This document shows, one piece after another, positions 32,331-42,057 of a stretch of 64,000 nt of DNA. The position numbers and the translations under genes are program-made. Within the stretch, counting starts at the first letter, position 1, and each line of letters opens with the position of its first letter. The notes below the pieces were generated by a model that searched no databases, had not been told where the DNA came from, and was given only the letters and a program-made list of their open reading frames with translations. This stretch comes from Pogostemon cablin. Its lineage: Eukaryota > Streptophyta > Magnoliopsida > Lamiales > Lamiaceae. The stretch is from contig CM043013.1 in NCBI GenBank assembly GCA_023678885.1, forward strand, positions 10,200,791 to 10,264,790, read 5' to 3'.

Positions 32331-32633
32331 GTGTAGAAAGAAAAGAGGGGAAGAGACGAAGCGGAAGGGAAAGGGAGGAAGAAGAAGAAGGAACGGGGAA
32401 GAGAGAGGTTCAGAGGATGAACCTGTCTGATACCATGTTAAATGACCACCTCATCTAAAAGCTTAAGCTATTAGAGAGGATAATCGTTTAATACTTAATC
32501 AATCACTCTAACACGCCCCCTCACATGCAGGAGGGAAATTTTTGCCTCAAGCCTAGCATGTGCAATTTTCTCATAAATGAGTGACGGTGAGGTTTGAACC
32601 CTGGACCTTTATTAACCATGGGCTCTGATACCA
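32331..32633 (-). promoter_or_regulatory. Copia 5' leader with primer binding site and a second LTR/PBS-like module
   Basis: PBS TGGTATCAGAGCC (32621-32633) abuts the 5' LTR with no spacer. A second primer-site-like TGGTATCAGAC lies at 32425-32435. Directly upstream of it on the coding strand is a 78-bp unit (32436-32513) that starts TGTTAGAG and ends TTTAACA. A G-rich tract (complement of CGCCCCCTCAC, 32514-32524) precedes the unit. The order tract - TG...CA unit - PBS mimics an LTR junction. Confidence 0.75.
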
Positions 32634-32806
32634 TGTAATTTGAGAGAATTGAGATAATTTTCACCGTGTTTGTGATCTTCTGTATTGATGTATTTAAGTA
32701 CAAGACTACAACAGCGATCCACAATTTGTGGCATCGAATATGGAAAGATATATACAATCAAATAAATCAAATCAATCAAATAAAAATTCCTTTATGTACG
32801 CTATCA
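32634..32806 (-). repeat. Copia 5' LTR, 173 bp
   Basis: Contains the element's promoter by position. I see no strong TATA box beyond AT-rich TGTATATATC. It looks identical to 21731-21903. Confidence 0.95.
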
Positions 32807-32811
32807 TCCCC

Positions 32812-33228
32812 TATCTCACCATAATGTTCATGTATTATTATCATTTCAAGCGGTTCGGATTATCTGTATCATTTTTATAAATCATCTCTTGTGTTATACT
32901 GTTTAATGGATGACATGTATGAGGAATAGGAAAATTACCTAAAATGAAAAGTTTAAACCCTAGGGCAATGGTTGAAATTCTTTCCCCTCTTACGTGTCGA
33001 TCATTTAATAAGTGACACAAAAGATTTCTATGAAAATTGCGTAGAAGATTAGGTGGGCAGTTCAGGCGTGCTGTCAAAAGGTTTACATTTCCCGAATGTG
33101 AACCCTACACATAAAAATTAATAACCCTAAAAGTTTTACAATAGTATTAAACAATTTATCATCAATTTAAAATAAAGTTAAGGATATAAAAGTAAAGGTA
33201 TCATTTAAATTTAACTATTGCTAAATAC
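32812..33228. other. AT-rich intergenic DNA
   Basis: 32948-33030 (AAACCCTAGGG then ATGGTTGAAATT) resembles 9552-9640. The frame at 32841-33077 (minus) is unrecognised. Confidence 0.35.
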
Positions 33229-33230
33229 TA

Positions 33231-33460
33231 CTCCCTTCATCCCGCATTAACATTTACATTTTCTATTTTTGGTTTAGGGTATCACATTTCCATTTTCCAT
33301 TTAACATTTATATATCATACACAACACTAATACAATTACCCACTTCATATTAAATATTACCAAAATGACAAAAAAGAAATCTTTGGATGGGACGGAGAAA
33401 ATATATTTTTTAATCTACGTGCAAAAAACAAACGTTAATGTTAACTCGGAATAAAAGGAG
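33231..33460. mobile_element. Stowaway MITE
   Basis: CTCCCTTCATCCCGCATTAAC at left and GTTAACTCGGAATAAAAGGAG at right, with TA on both sides (33229-33230, 33461-33462). Confidence 0.75.
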
Positions 33461-33609
33461 TATTTTTTTTAATATATCTAAAAAAAATATAAAAGTTAAT
33501 TTGTTGGTAAATCAATTTTATATTGAAATTAAAAAATTTCCAAACGGAAAATTTAGTTAGTAAAAAATAATTTTTTTTAATATAAAAAGGATACTTAATT
33601 ACTTATATA

Positions 33610-33836
33610 CTCCCTCCATTCGCTTCTAAGGTATTCATTTCACTATTCCTGGCGTCCGCTTCAAATGTATCAATTTCCTCTATTTAGTAAAAAAGTAAAC
33701 AAACCTACCACTTCTCCCTAATAGAATTACACACTTTATCTATAATTCATTAATTCACGTGCAAAAGACAAATAAAGACCTTAGAACTGCCCACGTGCAA
33801 AAAATAAATAATTATCTTAGAATCGGACAGAAGGAG
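33610..33836. mobile_element. Stowaway MITE
   Basis: CTCCCTCCATTCGC at left and CGGACAGAAGGAG at right, flanked by TA (33608-33609, 33837-33838). Same subfamily as 8721-8923. Confidence 0.8.
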
Positions 33837-33838
33837 TA

Positions 33839-34959
33839 ATAAATATATTTTAATAATTGATCAATCGTATCACGTATTGTCGTCTGAGTGTACTCCTTGT
33901 AAAATTTAGACCAAATAACACAAAATCTTGTTTGTCTAGGTGTGAGTACAGAAGTACATGAGATTACGATAAAATTAATGTTTTGTTTGTACAATTTCAA
34001 TTTGGTATTTATAATCTTTTGTTTTTAACTAACTTTCACTCCTTGTTTAAACTCTTGTACAAGTGGAGATTCTGAGAGTGATGGGCCTAAGAATAAATGC
34101 AAGGCTAATTAAAATTGCATCTCTAACAGTAGAAAAAAACAGAGAGAGAATCAAAGCCACGTCGTTTTCACCATCCAATGGTAATTGAGTATGATTAAAT
34201 TAAATTTTAAAAAATAAAATAAGAGATTATTTAAACGGTCGTCTTTTCTATTACATATTAATATAATATAGGGTAATGATATGATTAGTCTCCACATGAT
34301 CAGACACATTACAAGTTAAAACGGCAACATTTCTTGAGAGATTTTAATAGTCAGATATTTTGTGCACATGCAATGGTCATATGTAATTCCGTGCTCTTAT
34401 TTAACTTAAATGAATTAATTATAAATAAAAATTTTAAAAAGTAATATAAGAAATCATAAAAATGAATAGTCGTAAACCACTATAGTTTATGTATTATTAA
34501 CTACATTCATATATATGGAGTAATTTTCGTGGCCGTCTAATGATAGAAACATTATTACTTTTCGTAATTAGTTATGATTTTTTATAGGAGACGTTATCAC
34601 TTTTATTTTAAAATATTATCATTTTTTTTATATATTAGACCAGTTCACAGTATTGTTATCTTTTTTTATATTATTTTGGGTTAATTATAAGAAAAAACCA
34701 TTAACTTTACTCTTTTTGTAAATTAATCATCACATTTGAGAAATTGCAAAAAAAAAAAAAAACAACCTTTAAATACTGTTGCAAAACTCATCCAACGTGA
34801 TGTATTTCTCAAAGGTAATATTAAAAGTGGAATTCTATTTTAAAAAATTTAGTGTGTTTTGCAACAATGTTTAAAGATGAAATCCTTTTTGTAATTTTTA
34901 AAATGTTGGGATTGATTTGCCATATGAATAAATTTTATTCTTTTCTTTACAATTAATAC
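33839..34959. other. AT-rich intergenic DNA
   Basis: No gene. 34550-34680 has scattered TTATCACTTTT words, perhaps a very old 'GAGACCGTCTCAC' MITE. (A)15 at about 34747. Confidence 0.35.
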
Positions 34960-34961
34960 TA

Positions 34962-35252
34962 CTCCTTCCGTCCCGGGTATTTTTACCCGTTTGTACGGGC
35001 ACGGAGATTAAGACGTTTTATTTTTTTAATATATAATGTAAGAGAAAGTAGGGATAAATTAGTAATTTAAAAAGAAAAAGTGAATAAAGTTATTGGAAAT
35101 AATGAATAAAGTGTAAAAAAGTAATTAAAGTTGTTGGGATTGTAAAAAGTAGGTAATAAAATATTATGTATTTTTGCCAAAAATAGAATGAGTAAAAATA
35201 CGTGGGACACCCCAAAATGGAAAGTGGGTAAAAATACGTGGGACGGAGGGAG
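34962..35252. mobile_element. Stowaway MITE, 291 bp (pair member 1)
   Basis: CTCCTTCCGTCCCGGGTATT at left and GTGGGACGGAGGGAG at right, TA duplication at both ends. Same length as 38257-38547 and nearly identical to it, so the subfamily amplified recently. Confidence 0.85.
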
Positions 35253-35254
35253 TA

Positions 35255-36254
35255 TTACTTTTTATTATCCATCCCACCAAAATCATTTAATCAAATCCTC
35301 TAACACAAATCTTTATATATATTCATGTTAAATTATCATTAATTTATATATAGAAGTGTATTATCAATTTACTGGTATCATTAGATCAATTACAACAATA
35401 TTGTGTAAAGCTGATGAAACATTAAGTTTTTTCAAGCAATAAATAAAGTATAAGGGCTTAAACATTATTTTTCTGTTCAATTCAACTAAACATAACACTA
35501 TCCTAGAATGAACACAGATTAAAGATGATGTAGCTGATGAGCCTAATAAATTATGTTTAATGTGATTGATTGAGACTGGCTAAAATTTTTCCATATATTG
35601 CGTCCGATTATGCATTGTTTTTCCAATAATATTTCTAATCAAGATTATATATAATAAATGTCTAAGCATGTAAGTTACCTCTATTAAATATAAAATAAAA
35701 AATAAAAAAATAGACAAAGTCTTTTGCAAAGTTTCTTGTGTGACGTGTTAAAGTGTGTTTGTTATTATATGATATATTGATTGATAGTTAAAGTATTTTT
35801 TAAAATTATGATTATGAATGATTCATTAAAATATATTTTTAATACCATATATATATAATTCACTTAAGACACTTTGAATATCAATTAGTATACTTTACTA
35901 GTAGTAAATGGAGATTTAAAAATATAAAATTTCTTTTGTAGATTGAAATGCAGATCCTAATTGTTTGGGTGATTGAGTACTTAATTTAAAATTTTCAGAT
36001 ACATTATTATGTAAGAGTTGAAGTATTCTTGTACTTTAAATTCTTATTATAAATTTCCTTTACTAATAAAAAAAATTAATATACTTTAAACATAATTTAA
36101 TAATCAATCAATCCGTCTCAAAACCCATTTAATACTTATCACAACCCATACCACCACGTAACTCCGCAAAACACAAAAAAAGTGCCAAAAAAATAATAAT
36201 AATAAGAGTGGCATAGTTTGAATTAGTTATAGAGTATACATATAATATAATATT
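35255..36254. other. AT-rich intergenic DNA with a decayed MITE
   Basis: 35714-36122 begins AGACAAAGTCTTTTGC and ends CAATCCGTCTC, like the 'GTGAGACG / AAAGTATG' family, but is strongly diverged. Confidence 0.4.
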
Positions 36255-36269
36255 ATAATGAGAAATTGA

Positions 36270-36380
36270 ACAGTGAGTCCTCCCTATAAGTCACTTGAGG
36301 CACATCCTGCGATTTACCTCCTCCACCAATCCCCAGGACAGGGACGGTGGGCCCCTAATGGTGGGGTACACCATTTTTTT
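36270..36380 (+). mobile_element. SINE-like insertion, 111 bp, with 15-bp TSD
   Basis: Perfect 15-bp direct repeats ATAATGAGAAATTGA (36255-36269 and 36381-36395) flank a GC-richer 111-bp insert that ends in T7. A long TSD and a terminal homopolymer indicate target-primed retroposition. Poly-T 3' ends are known in the plant Au-type SINEs. I see no confident pol III box A/B, so it may be 5' truncated or an unknown family. Confidence 0.7.
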
Positions 36381-36395
36381 ATAATGAGAAATTGA

Positions 36396-37608
36396 TTGTA
36401 ATTATATTACTGTCACGCCAAAAGTAATGTGCATTGATTGCCTCTGGATAAGTTTAATTAATGCAATCAGAATCTATACAGCAACTATGAATTTGTATTT
36501 GTCTAATTAAAGTTAATACAAGTATTCTTTTTATGAAAAAGAGTTCACTGGAAATCTACTATCTACTGGAGAAAATCTCCAATAATATACCTATTCTTTA
36601 ACAAGAGATTTATGATTTATTATTCTTGAGTAATATCTTATCATCTCTAGCCTCTTAATAATTTCACCATTTTAGGAGTTTTATTCATATTATAGTTTAT
36701 TAAAAAAATTACAAGGTTTAATCATCAAAGTTACAAGTACATATCTTTAATTTTTAAATTTTTATCTCATACTTTGATATTTTTCGTAACTTTATGCACT
36801 TTAAAATTGCGTTGACTCAACGAAAAGTAAATATTGAATTGTATATGTAATTGTAAAATGAATAATAAGTACATTGATGAAATTCACTGAATATTTAAAA
36901 ACAATATCCCGTTTAAATTGAACAATTTACACTTTATTTGAAATGATTAAATTGTGTTGGTCACTTAAAAAGGATAATTTATAGACATATATTTATATGA
37001 GTTCATTTCACGGGATAAGTTCCATTAATGGATGACAAGTGATATTATTTTAAAGAAACGCTAGCTTACCACTGTTCCATCATGAAATCGTCTTTATTTA
37101 TTACTATTTATTAATACAATGAAAGACAATTATACCATTATGGTTCATATTTTTTATCAGAAAAAAAAATTATTAATAAAACAAATGAGGTATGAGGCAC
37201 GAGAAATTTCTCAAAATAAATTACAATGTAACAGATGAAAAACATAATAAATATATTACTATACCCGATCAAATATTAAAAGACTTCTGCTTTATCCGGA
37301 AAAGAAAACTTAATTTTCCACTCATTTTTTAATCGCAAACCAACTTCAAAATTTTGACTTTAATTACTCAATTTCTTTATTGGCAGAAAACTCATCACTT
37401 TTATCTTAAATTTTTTTTGATTTTTATATAAGTCAAACTGTACACCCAATACATGTAGTCATAATTCTCCACATAAATAACGAAGATGATTAAGATGATC
37501 AAAGGGTCACAATAAAATTACACCCATATATTCTCATTCTCTAGTCGTTTACTTTGTTTTTGCACGTTTATTTAGATATAATATTTTAATATACAATGAA
37601 TTAATGAA
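36396..37608. other. AT-rich intergenic DNA, no gene seen
   Basis: Nothing recognisable in either strand. Confidence 0.4.
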
Positions 37609-37610
37609 TA

Positions 37611-37855
37611 CTCCCTCCATCTCTTTATACGTATCCATTTTTTTATTTTAGTCCGTCCCATTATAAAGTATTCTTTTCTCTTTTTGGATTTATGTGACCT
37701 ACAACCACTACACATGACCCCACACTCAACACTAATACAACTACCCACTATACATTAAAATATTATTTCTCTCACCCTTACTATACATTAAATTATTGTA
37801 CTCCTTAATCCACGTGCAAAAAATCAACGAATACCTTTCAAGGGGACGGAGGGAG
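37611..37855. mobile_element. Stowaway MITE
   Basis: CTCCCTCCATCTC at left and GGGGACGGAGGGAG at right, TA at both ends. The left half matches 52199-52400. Confidence 0.8.
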
Positions 37856-37874
37856 TATAATATTTTAATGTGTA

Positions 37875-38129
37875 CTCTCTTCGTCCCGTATTAATATTTT
37901 CGTTTGTTTTTTGCACGTAGATTAAGAGATATAATATTTTAATTTATACTAAAGTGTGTGAGATAAATATTTAAGGTAAAGTGAGTAGTTGTATTAGTGT
38001 TGTGTGTATTCCCTATTTTGAATAATTAATTGTTTTGTGTGGGTAAAACTTGACAAAAAAAATGTAAACCTTAACTTGAGACAGACCAAAATAGAAAATG
38101 TAAACATTAACGCGGGATGGACAGAATAG
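37875..38129. mobile_element. Stowaway-like MITE
   Basis: CTCTCTTCGTCCCGTATTAA at left and TTAACGCGGGATGGACAGAA at right, TA on both sides. Confidence 0.7.
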
Positions 38130-38256
38130 TAAATAGTTATATTAGTATTGTGTAACCTTATAAAAATGCATTAATTGTTTTGTGCAAGTTCCACTAAAAA
38201 ATATTTTAAAATAAATTGCAATAACAAAACGTATACCTTTACTTAAATTATTATTA

Positions 38257-38547
38257 CTCCCTCCGTCCCAGGTATTTTTACCCGTTTGTACGGGCACGGA
38301 GATTAAGACGTTTTATTTTTTTAATATATAATGTAAGAGAAAGTAGGGATAAATTAGTAATTTAAAAAGAAAAAGTGAATAAAGTTATTGGGAATGATGA
38401 ATAAAGTGTAAAAAAATAATTAAAGTTGTTGGGATTGTAAAAAGTAGGTAATAAAATATTATGTATTTTTGCCAAAAATGGAATGGGTAAAAATACGTGA
38501 GACACCCCAAAATGAAAAGTGGGTAAAAATACGTGGGACGGAGGGAG
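38257..38547. mobile_element. Stowaway MITE, 291 bp (pair member 2)
   Basis: CTCCCTCCGTCCCAGGTATT at left and GTGGGACGGAGGGAG at right with TA duplications. Near-identical to 34962-35252. Confidence 0.85.
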
Positions 38548-38549
38548 TA

Positions 38550-39670
38550 TTATTATTATCATTTTTTTTTTACAAGATGAATGAATGAATACTTTGATGA
38601 GGTGATGTTTTACGGTAGCTATTAATAATGGATACCATGTTAAGACATGAGAGCTAGATGGGTGGAGGGGGGTGGATTCTCTGTTATGTGGGGACCACTA
38701 GACCACCAATTTGGACGGCGTCAGTGAAAGGGTTAGCGCCCCAATGCATCTGGCAACCGACAACTCACCGGTAAAAAGAGAGAAAAACCACTTCCGTTAA
38801 TGCGTCTATACATACACATTTATACGTACCCCTAATACTATCAAGGGCAATACAGTCAAATGTACATAATGATAAATTTTGATTATGTAGTATCTATTTT
38901 ATGACTCTTACTAATTTAAAAAATTTTATTTTAAATTAATAAATGACATGAGTAAGTTGTAAAGTTATTAAAATATAAAATCATATTTTGAAATTAATTT
39001 TAAGAAATACTCTTACATTGAAAAATATTTAAAAAATTTATATATAAATATTTTAACTACTATTTTAAGTCTTACTAAAGACTATGCGTTGTTTAAAAAA
39101 ATAAATTAAAAATTACAACCCATTATTTTTACTCTTCCGTCCCGCCAAAGTATTTATCTGTTGGCTTGTTATTTTGTGTATTTTTATCATTTTATTCTTT
39201 TATTTTAATTAAATAGATCATATACATTGTAATTTTAAATACAAAAATTAAGTATTAAATTTAAAATTGAATCTTTGTTTTTTACTAAGAAAAAATTGAA
39301 TATTTTTTTACTGGTACCTAAAATGGTCCATATGAATTTACTCCATTTGAAATTGGAGAAAGGTTTGTGTATTGTATAGATAGAATGTATTTTTAGTGAT
39401 ATATTTAATTAATTATAAAATAATACTAATAAAAGAAATGGTAAAATGACAGTGGTAGATAGTCTTAGCTCTCATCACAATATTTTCTCTTAGAAATGAA
39501 TTTGAGTAGTACTAGTATTTAAATTAAAAAAAAATTGAGGTGCACTCACAAAACCAACCTGCAAAAATATGGAAAACAATCTTTATATTTATTCCGTAAC
39601 ACTTATTTTTATTAATACACACATTTGATTTTAATTTGTAGTAGTATCAAATATTTATACATGTTCTATT

Positions 39671-39672
<2 letters not shown>
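38550..39672. other. Intergenic DNA with a GC-richer island at about 38640-38790
   Basis: 38640-38790 is less AT-rich than its surroundings (GGTGGAGGGGGGTGGATTC, CGGCGTCAGTGAAAGGG), non-coding, and bounded by no repeat ends that I can see. The rest is plain AT-rich DNA. Confidence 0.4.

Positions 39673-39714
<42 letters not shown>
39673..39714 (+). repeat. (AT)n microsatellite
   Basis: About 20 AT units, the target of the neighbouring hairpin-ended elements. Confidence 0.95.
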
Positions 39715-39717
<3 letters not shown>

Positions 39718-40097
39718 TGAGGCTTGCGTGCACCCGGGCGCACGGAACACATTCCGTGCGACTTTAGAAATTTTGTATTATGGGTAAGGGTACATTAATT
39801 TGGTCTAAAGGGTATACACTTTAATTACTAAAAGGTACACAATTTTGTTCTAAAGGGTATACACTTTTTATTAATATTTTTTTTCTTTAGAAAATAAAGG
39901 GTACACATTTTTATACTAAAGGGTATACAAATTAATACAAAATTCTAAAGGCGCACGGAGTGTTGTTCGTGCGCCCAGATTTTTCTTTAGAAAATAAAGG
40001 GTACACATCTGTATACTAAAAGGTATACAATTTAGCACAAATTTCTAAAGGCGCACGGAAAGTGTTCCGTGCGCCCAGGTGCACAGGAGCTTTTGCC
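39715..40097. mobile_element. Hairpin-ended MULE-MITE, 383 bp (tandem copy 1)
   Basis: GAGTGAGGC at the left and CTTTTGCC at the right, the same ends as 3679-3739 and 14101-14284. Both termini carry the palindrome CGCACGGAA...TTCCGTGCG. The right terminal block of about 105 bp (from CTAAAGGCGCACGG) is also duplicated inside the element. The interior is made of AAAGGGTATACA-type words. The TSD cannot be read because both flanks are (AT)n. Confidence 0.8.
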
Positions 40098-40109
40098 ATA
40101 TATATATAT

Positions 40110-40493
40110 GAGTGAGGCTTGCGTGCACCCGGGCGCACGGAACACATTCCGTGCGCCTTTAGAAATTTTGTATTATGGGTAAGGGTACATTAATTTGGTC
40201 TAAAGGGTATACACTTTAATTACTAAAAGGTACACAATTTTGTTCTAAAGGGTATACACTTTTCATTAATATTTTTTTTTCTTTAGAAAATAAAGGGTAC
40301 ACATTTTTATACTAAAGGGTATACAATTTAACACAAAATTCTAAAGGCGCACGGAGTGTTGTTCGTGTGCCCAGATTTTTCTTTAGAAAATAAAGGGTAC
40401 ACATCTGTATACTAAAAGGTATACAATTTAGCACAAATTTCTAAAGGCGCACGGAAAGTGTTCCGTGCGCCCGGGTGCACAGGAGCTTTTGCC
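40110..40493. mobile_element. Hairpin-ended MULE-MITE, 384 bp (tandem copy 2)
   Basis: Head-to-tail copy of 39715-40097 after a 12-bp AT spacer, differing at only a few positions. It arose by unequal exchange within the AT repeat or by a second insertion. Confidence 0.8.
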
Positions 40494-41150
40494 TATATAT
40501 ATATATATATTATACGCCTTATTTATTATTATTATTATTATTTTATTTTTGTTTACAATATATTTTTACATTGCACATTTATGTATTTAAGAAAATTTAT
40601 TTTTTGACAAACTTTATTAATTGTATAAATAACTGCATCGATACTTTATGATATTTTTAGATAATAAATAAAATACTTTTTCCATCCCGTCCTAATTTAC
40701 TTTATACAGGAGAATTAAATAATATACTGTAGTATGTTAATATTTATTGAGATGAGAGAAATAATTTTTTAATGTATAGTGAGTAATTGTATTAATATTG
40801 TAGGGGTCCATGGAGATGTTTTTTACACTTAAAAAAAATGTAACCATTAAAATAAGATGTTGAAAATGAAAATATGCAATCATTAAAATGTTAAAGAGAA
40901 AGTATAAAGTATGTTATACCTTATAAATGTGAGTGATATTTTTAAAATTAAAATGATTTTTTTAATTATAGATTGATGTAATTACCCTTTTTAAATGGTA
41001 ATGATAGGTATGAGATTGATTGACAAAAATAAAAATAACATAGAGTATATTTGAGTATCATTTAGTTACACATAAACATACGTATTTGGTACATATACAC
41101 ATACGTATGTGAGGAGAGAGAAGATAGGAGAGAGAGAAAAGGCCATTTGT
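40494..41150. other. AT-rich DNA upstream of the H+-ATPase gene
   Basis: A Stowaway-type left end (ACTTTTTCCATCCCGTCC) is at about 40676. A purine-rich GAGAGAG stretch spans 41110-41140. No gene. Confidence 0.4.
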
Positions 41151-41153
41151 GGG

Positions 41154-41804
41154 TAGGGATGTAGCCAAATCAAACCGTTCGCGAACTATTCGAGTCTCGG
41201 TTTGATTAAATGTTCGTTCTAACTCGTTCGTTAACCTTAACGAGCCAAACCACTTGAATTTTGGGTTCGTATAGTTTATCAAACCAAACTCAAGCCTAAG
41301 GGTATTCGGCTCGAAAGCTCGCGAGCATATTCGTTTATAGGCTCGCTAATGGCTCGCAAACGCGTTCGTAAATTTTATAGTTATTCTTCAGAATTATATA
41401 TTATTATTTATTTTTTAATATTCAATAATTAAATATTTTATATTAAACCACACAAATATGATAATAACTTAAGTGATTATTTAAATATTTTTTACCGTTT
41501 ATTATTATATTTTGTTAGTTTGTTTATTTAATATTATGAATAACATTAAATGTTTATAAACGAAACATTCTTTTATTATCCAGACACAAAATTATTTAAA
41601 TGTTCATGAAAATATATTCATAAACAAATTACTTTATGTGTTCGTGAACATGTTCGCGAGTCTTAACATATAGTTTGAATTCGAGCTCGAGTTCGATATT
41701 TTTTTCTTGACGAGTTCGAGCTCGGGCTTGAGTTCGATAATTTCTTAACAAACGATCCTCAAACCTAATAGTGTTCGACTCGACTCGGTTCGATTACATT
41801 CCTA
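41154..41804. mobile_element. hAT-like element, 651 bp, abutting the H+-ATPase promoter
   Basis: TAGGGATGTAGCC at left and (other strand) TAGGAATGTAATCGAACC at right. The subterminal regions are full of GTTCGAGCTCG / CGAGCTCGAAC-type words in both orientations, as in the hAT element at 15900. The 8-bp flanks match only loosely. No transposase frame. The right end lies 42 bp before the TATA box. Confidence 0.65.
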
Positions 41805-41845
41805 TGTGGACTTAAATCATACGGCGGGCATCAACTGTGGAGACG

Positions 41846-41853
41846 TATAAAAA
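41846..41853 (+). promoter_or_regulatory. TATA box of the H+-ATPase gene
   Basis: TATAAAAA, 212 bp upstream of the start codon, predicting a transcription start near 41875-41885 and a CT-rich leader of about 180 nt. Confidence 0.65.
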
Positions 41854-41936
41854 GAGGGGCAGGGCAATGGAGGAGTAGAGAGGAGCATTTTTTCTCTTTA
41901 TATTTTCCTTCATTGGGGATTGAAAAATCCCATTCA

Positions 41937-41948
41937 ATGAATTACTGA
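41937..41948 (+). promoter_or_regulatory. Minimal upstream ORF (M-N-Y-stop) in the H+-ATPase leader
   Basis: ATG AAT TAC TGA about 110 nt before the main ATG. A second one (ATG GAG GAG TAG, 41867-41878) may lie at or before the transcription start. Tobacco pma leaders are known to carry short upstream ORFs that affect translation. Confidence 0.5.
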
Positions 41949-42057
41949 GCTTCAATTCCTCCCCCTCTCTCTCATTCTCCCTTCTCTTTCTCTCTCATCA
42001 CTCGCTGAGAACTGATCTAACAGGGTAGATACTCTCTGTTACTGCCGTCAATCAACC

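Larger units (their letters stand above)
21726..32811 (-). mobile_element. Full-length Ty1-copia retrotransposon with 5-bp TSD, split by a nested element
   Basis: TSDs are TCCCC at 21726-21730 and 32807-32811. LTRs are 21731-21903 (3' LTR) and 32634-32806 (5' LTR), both 173 bp, starting TGATAG and ending TTACA on the coding strand. They look identical by eye, so the insertion is recent. The primer site TGGTATCAGAGCC (initiator tRNA-Met type) directly abuts the 5' LTR, and a G-rich tract abuts the 3' LTR. Without the nested element (6181 bp plus a 5-bp TSD) it is 4890 bp. The short LTRs, single frame and size suggest the Ale/Retrofit lineage, which is an inference. Domain order protease-integrase-RT-RNase H confirms copia. 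Confidence 0.95.

Noticed and set aside
41154..41804. Exact 8-bp TSD for the hAT-like element
   Set aside because: Best flank match (ATTTGTGG / CTATGTGG) has two mismatches and shifts the ends, so I did not claim it.
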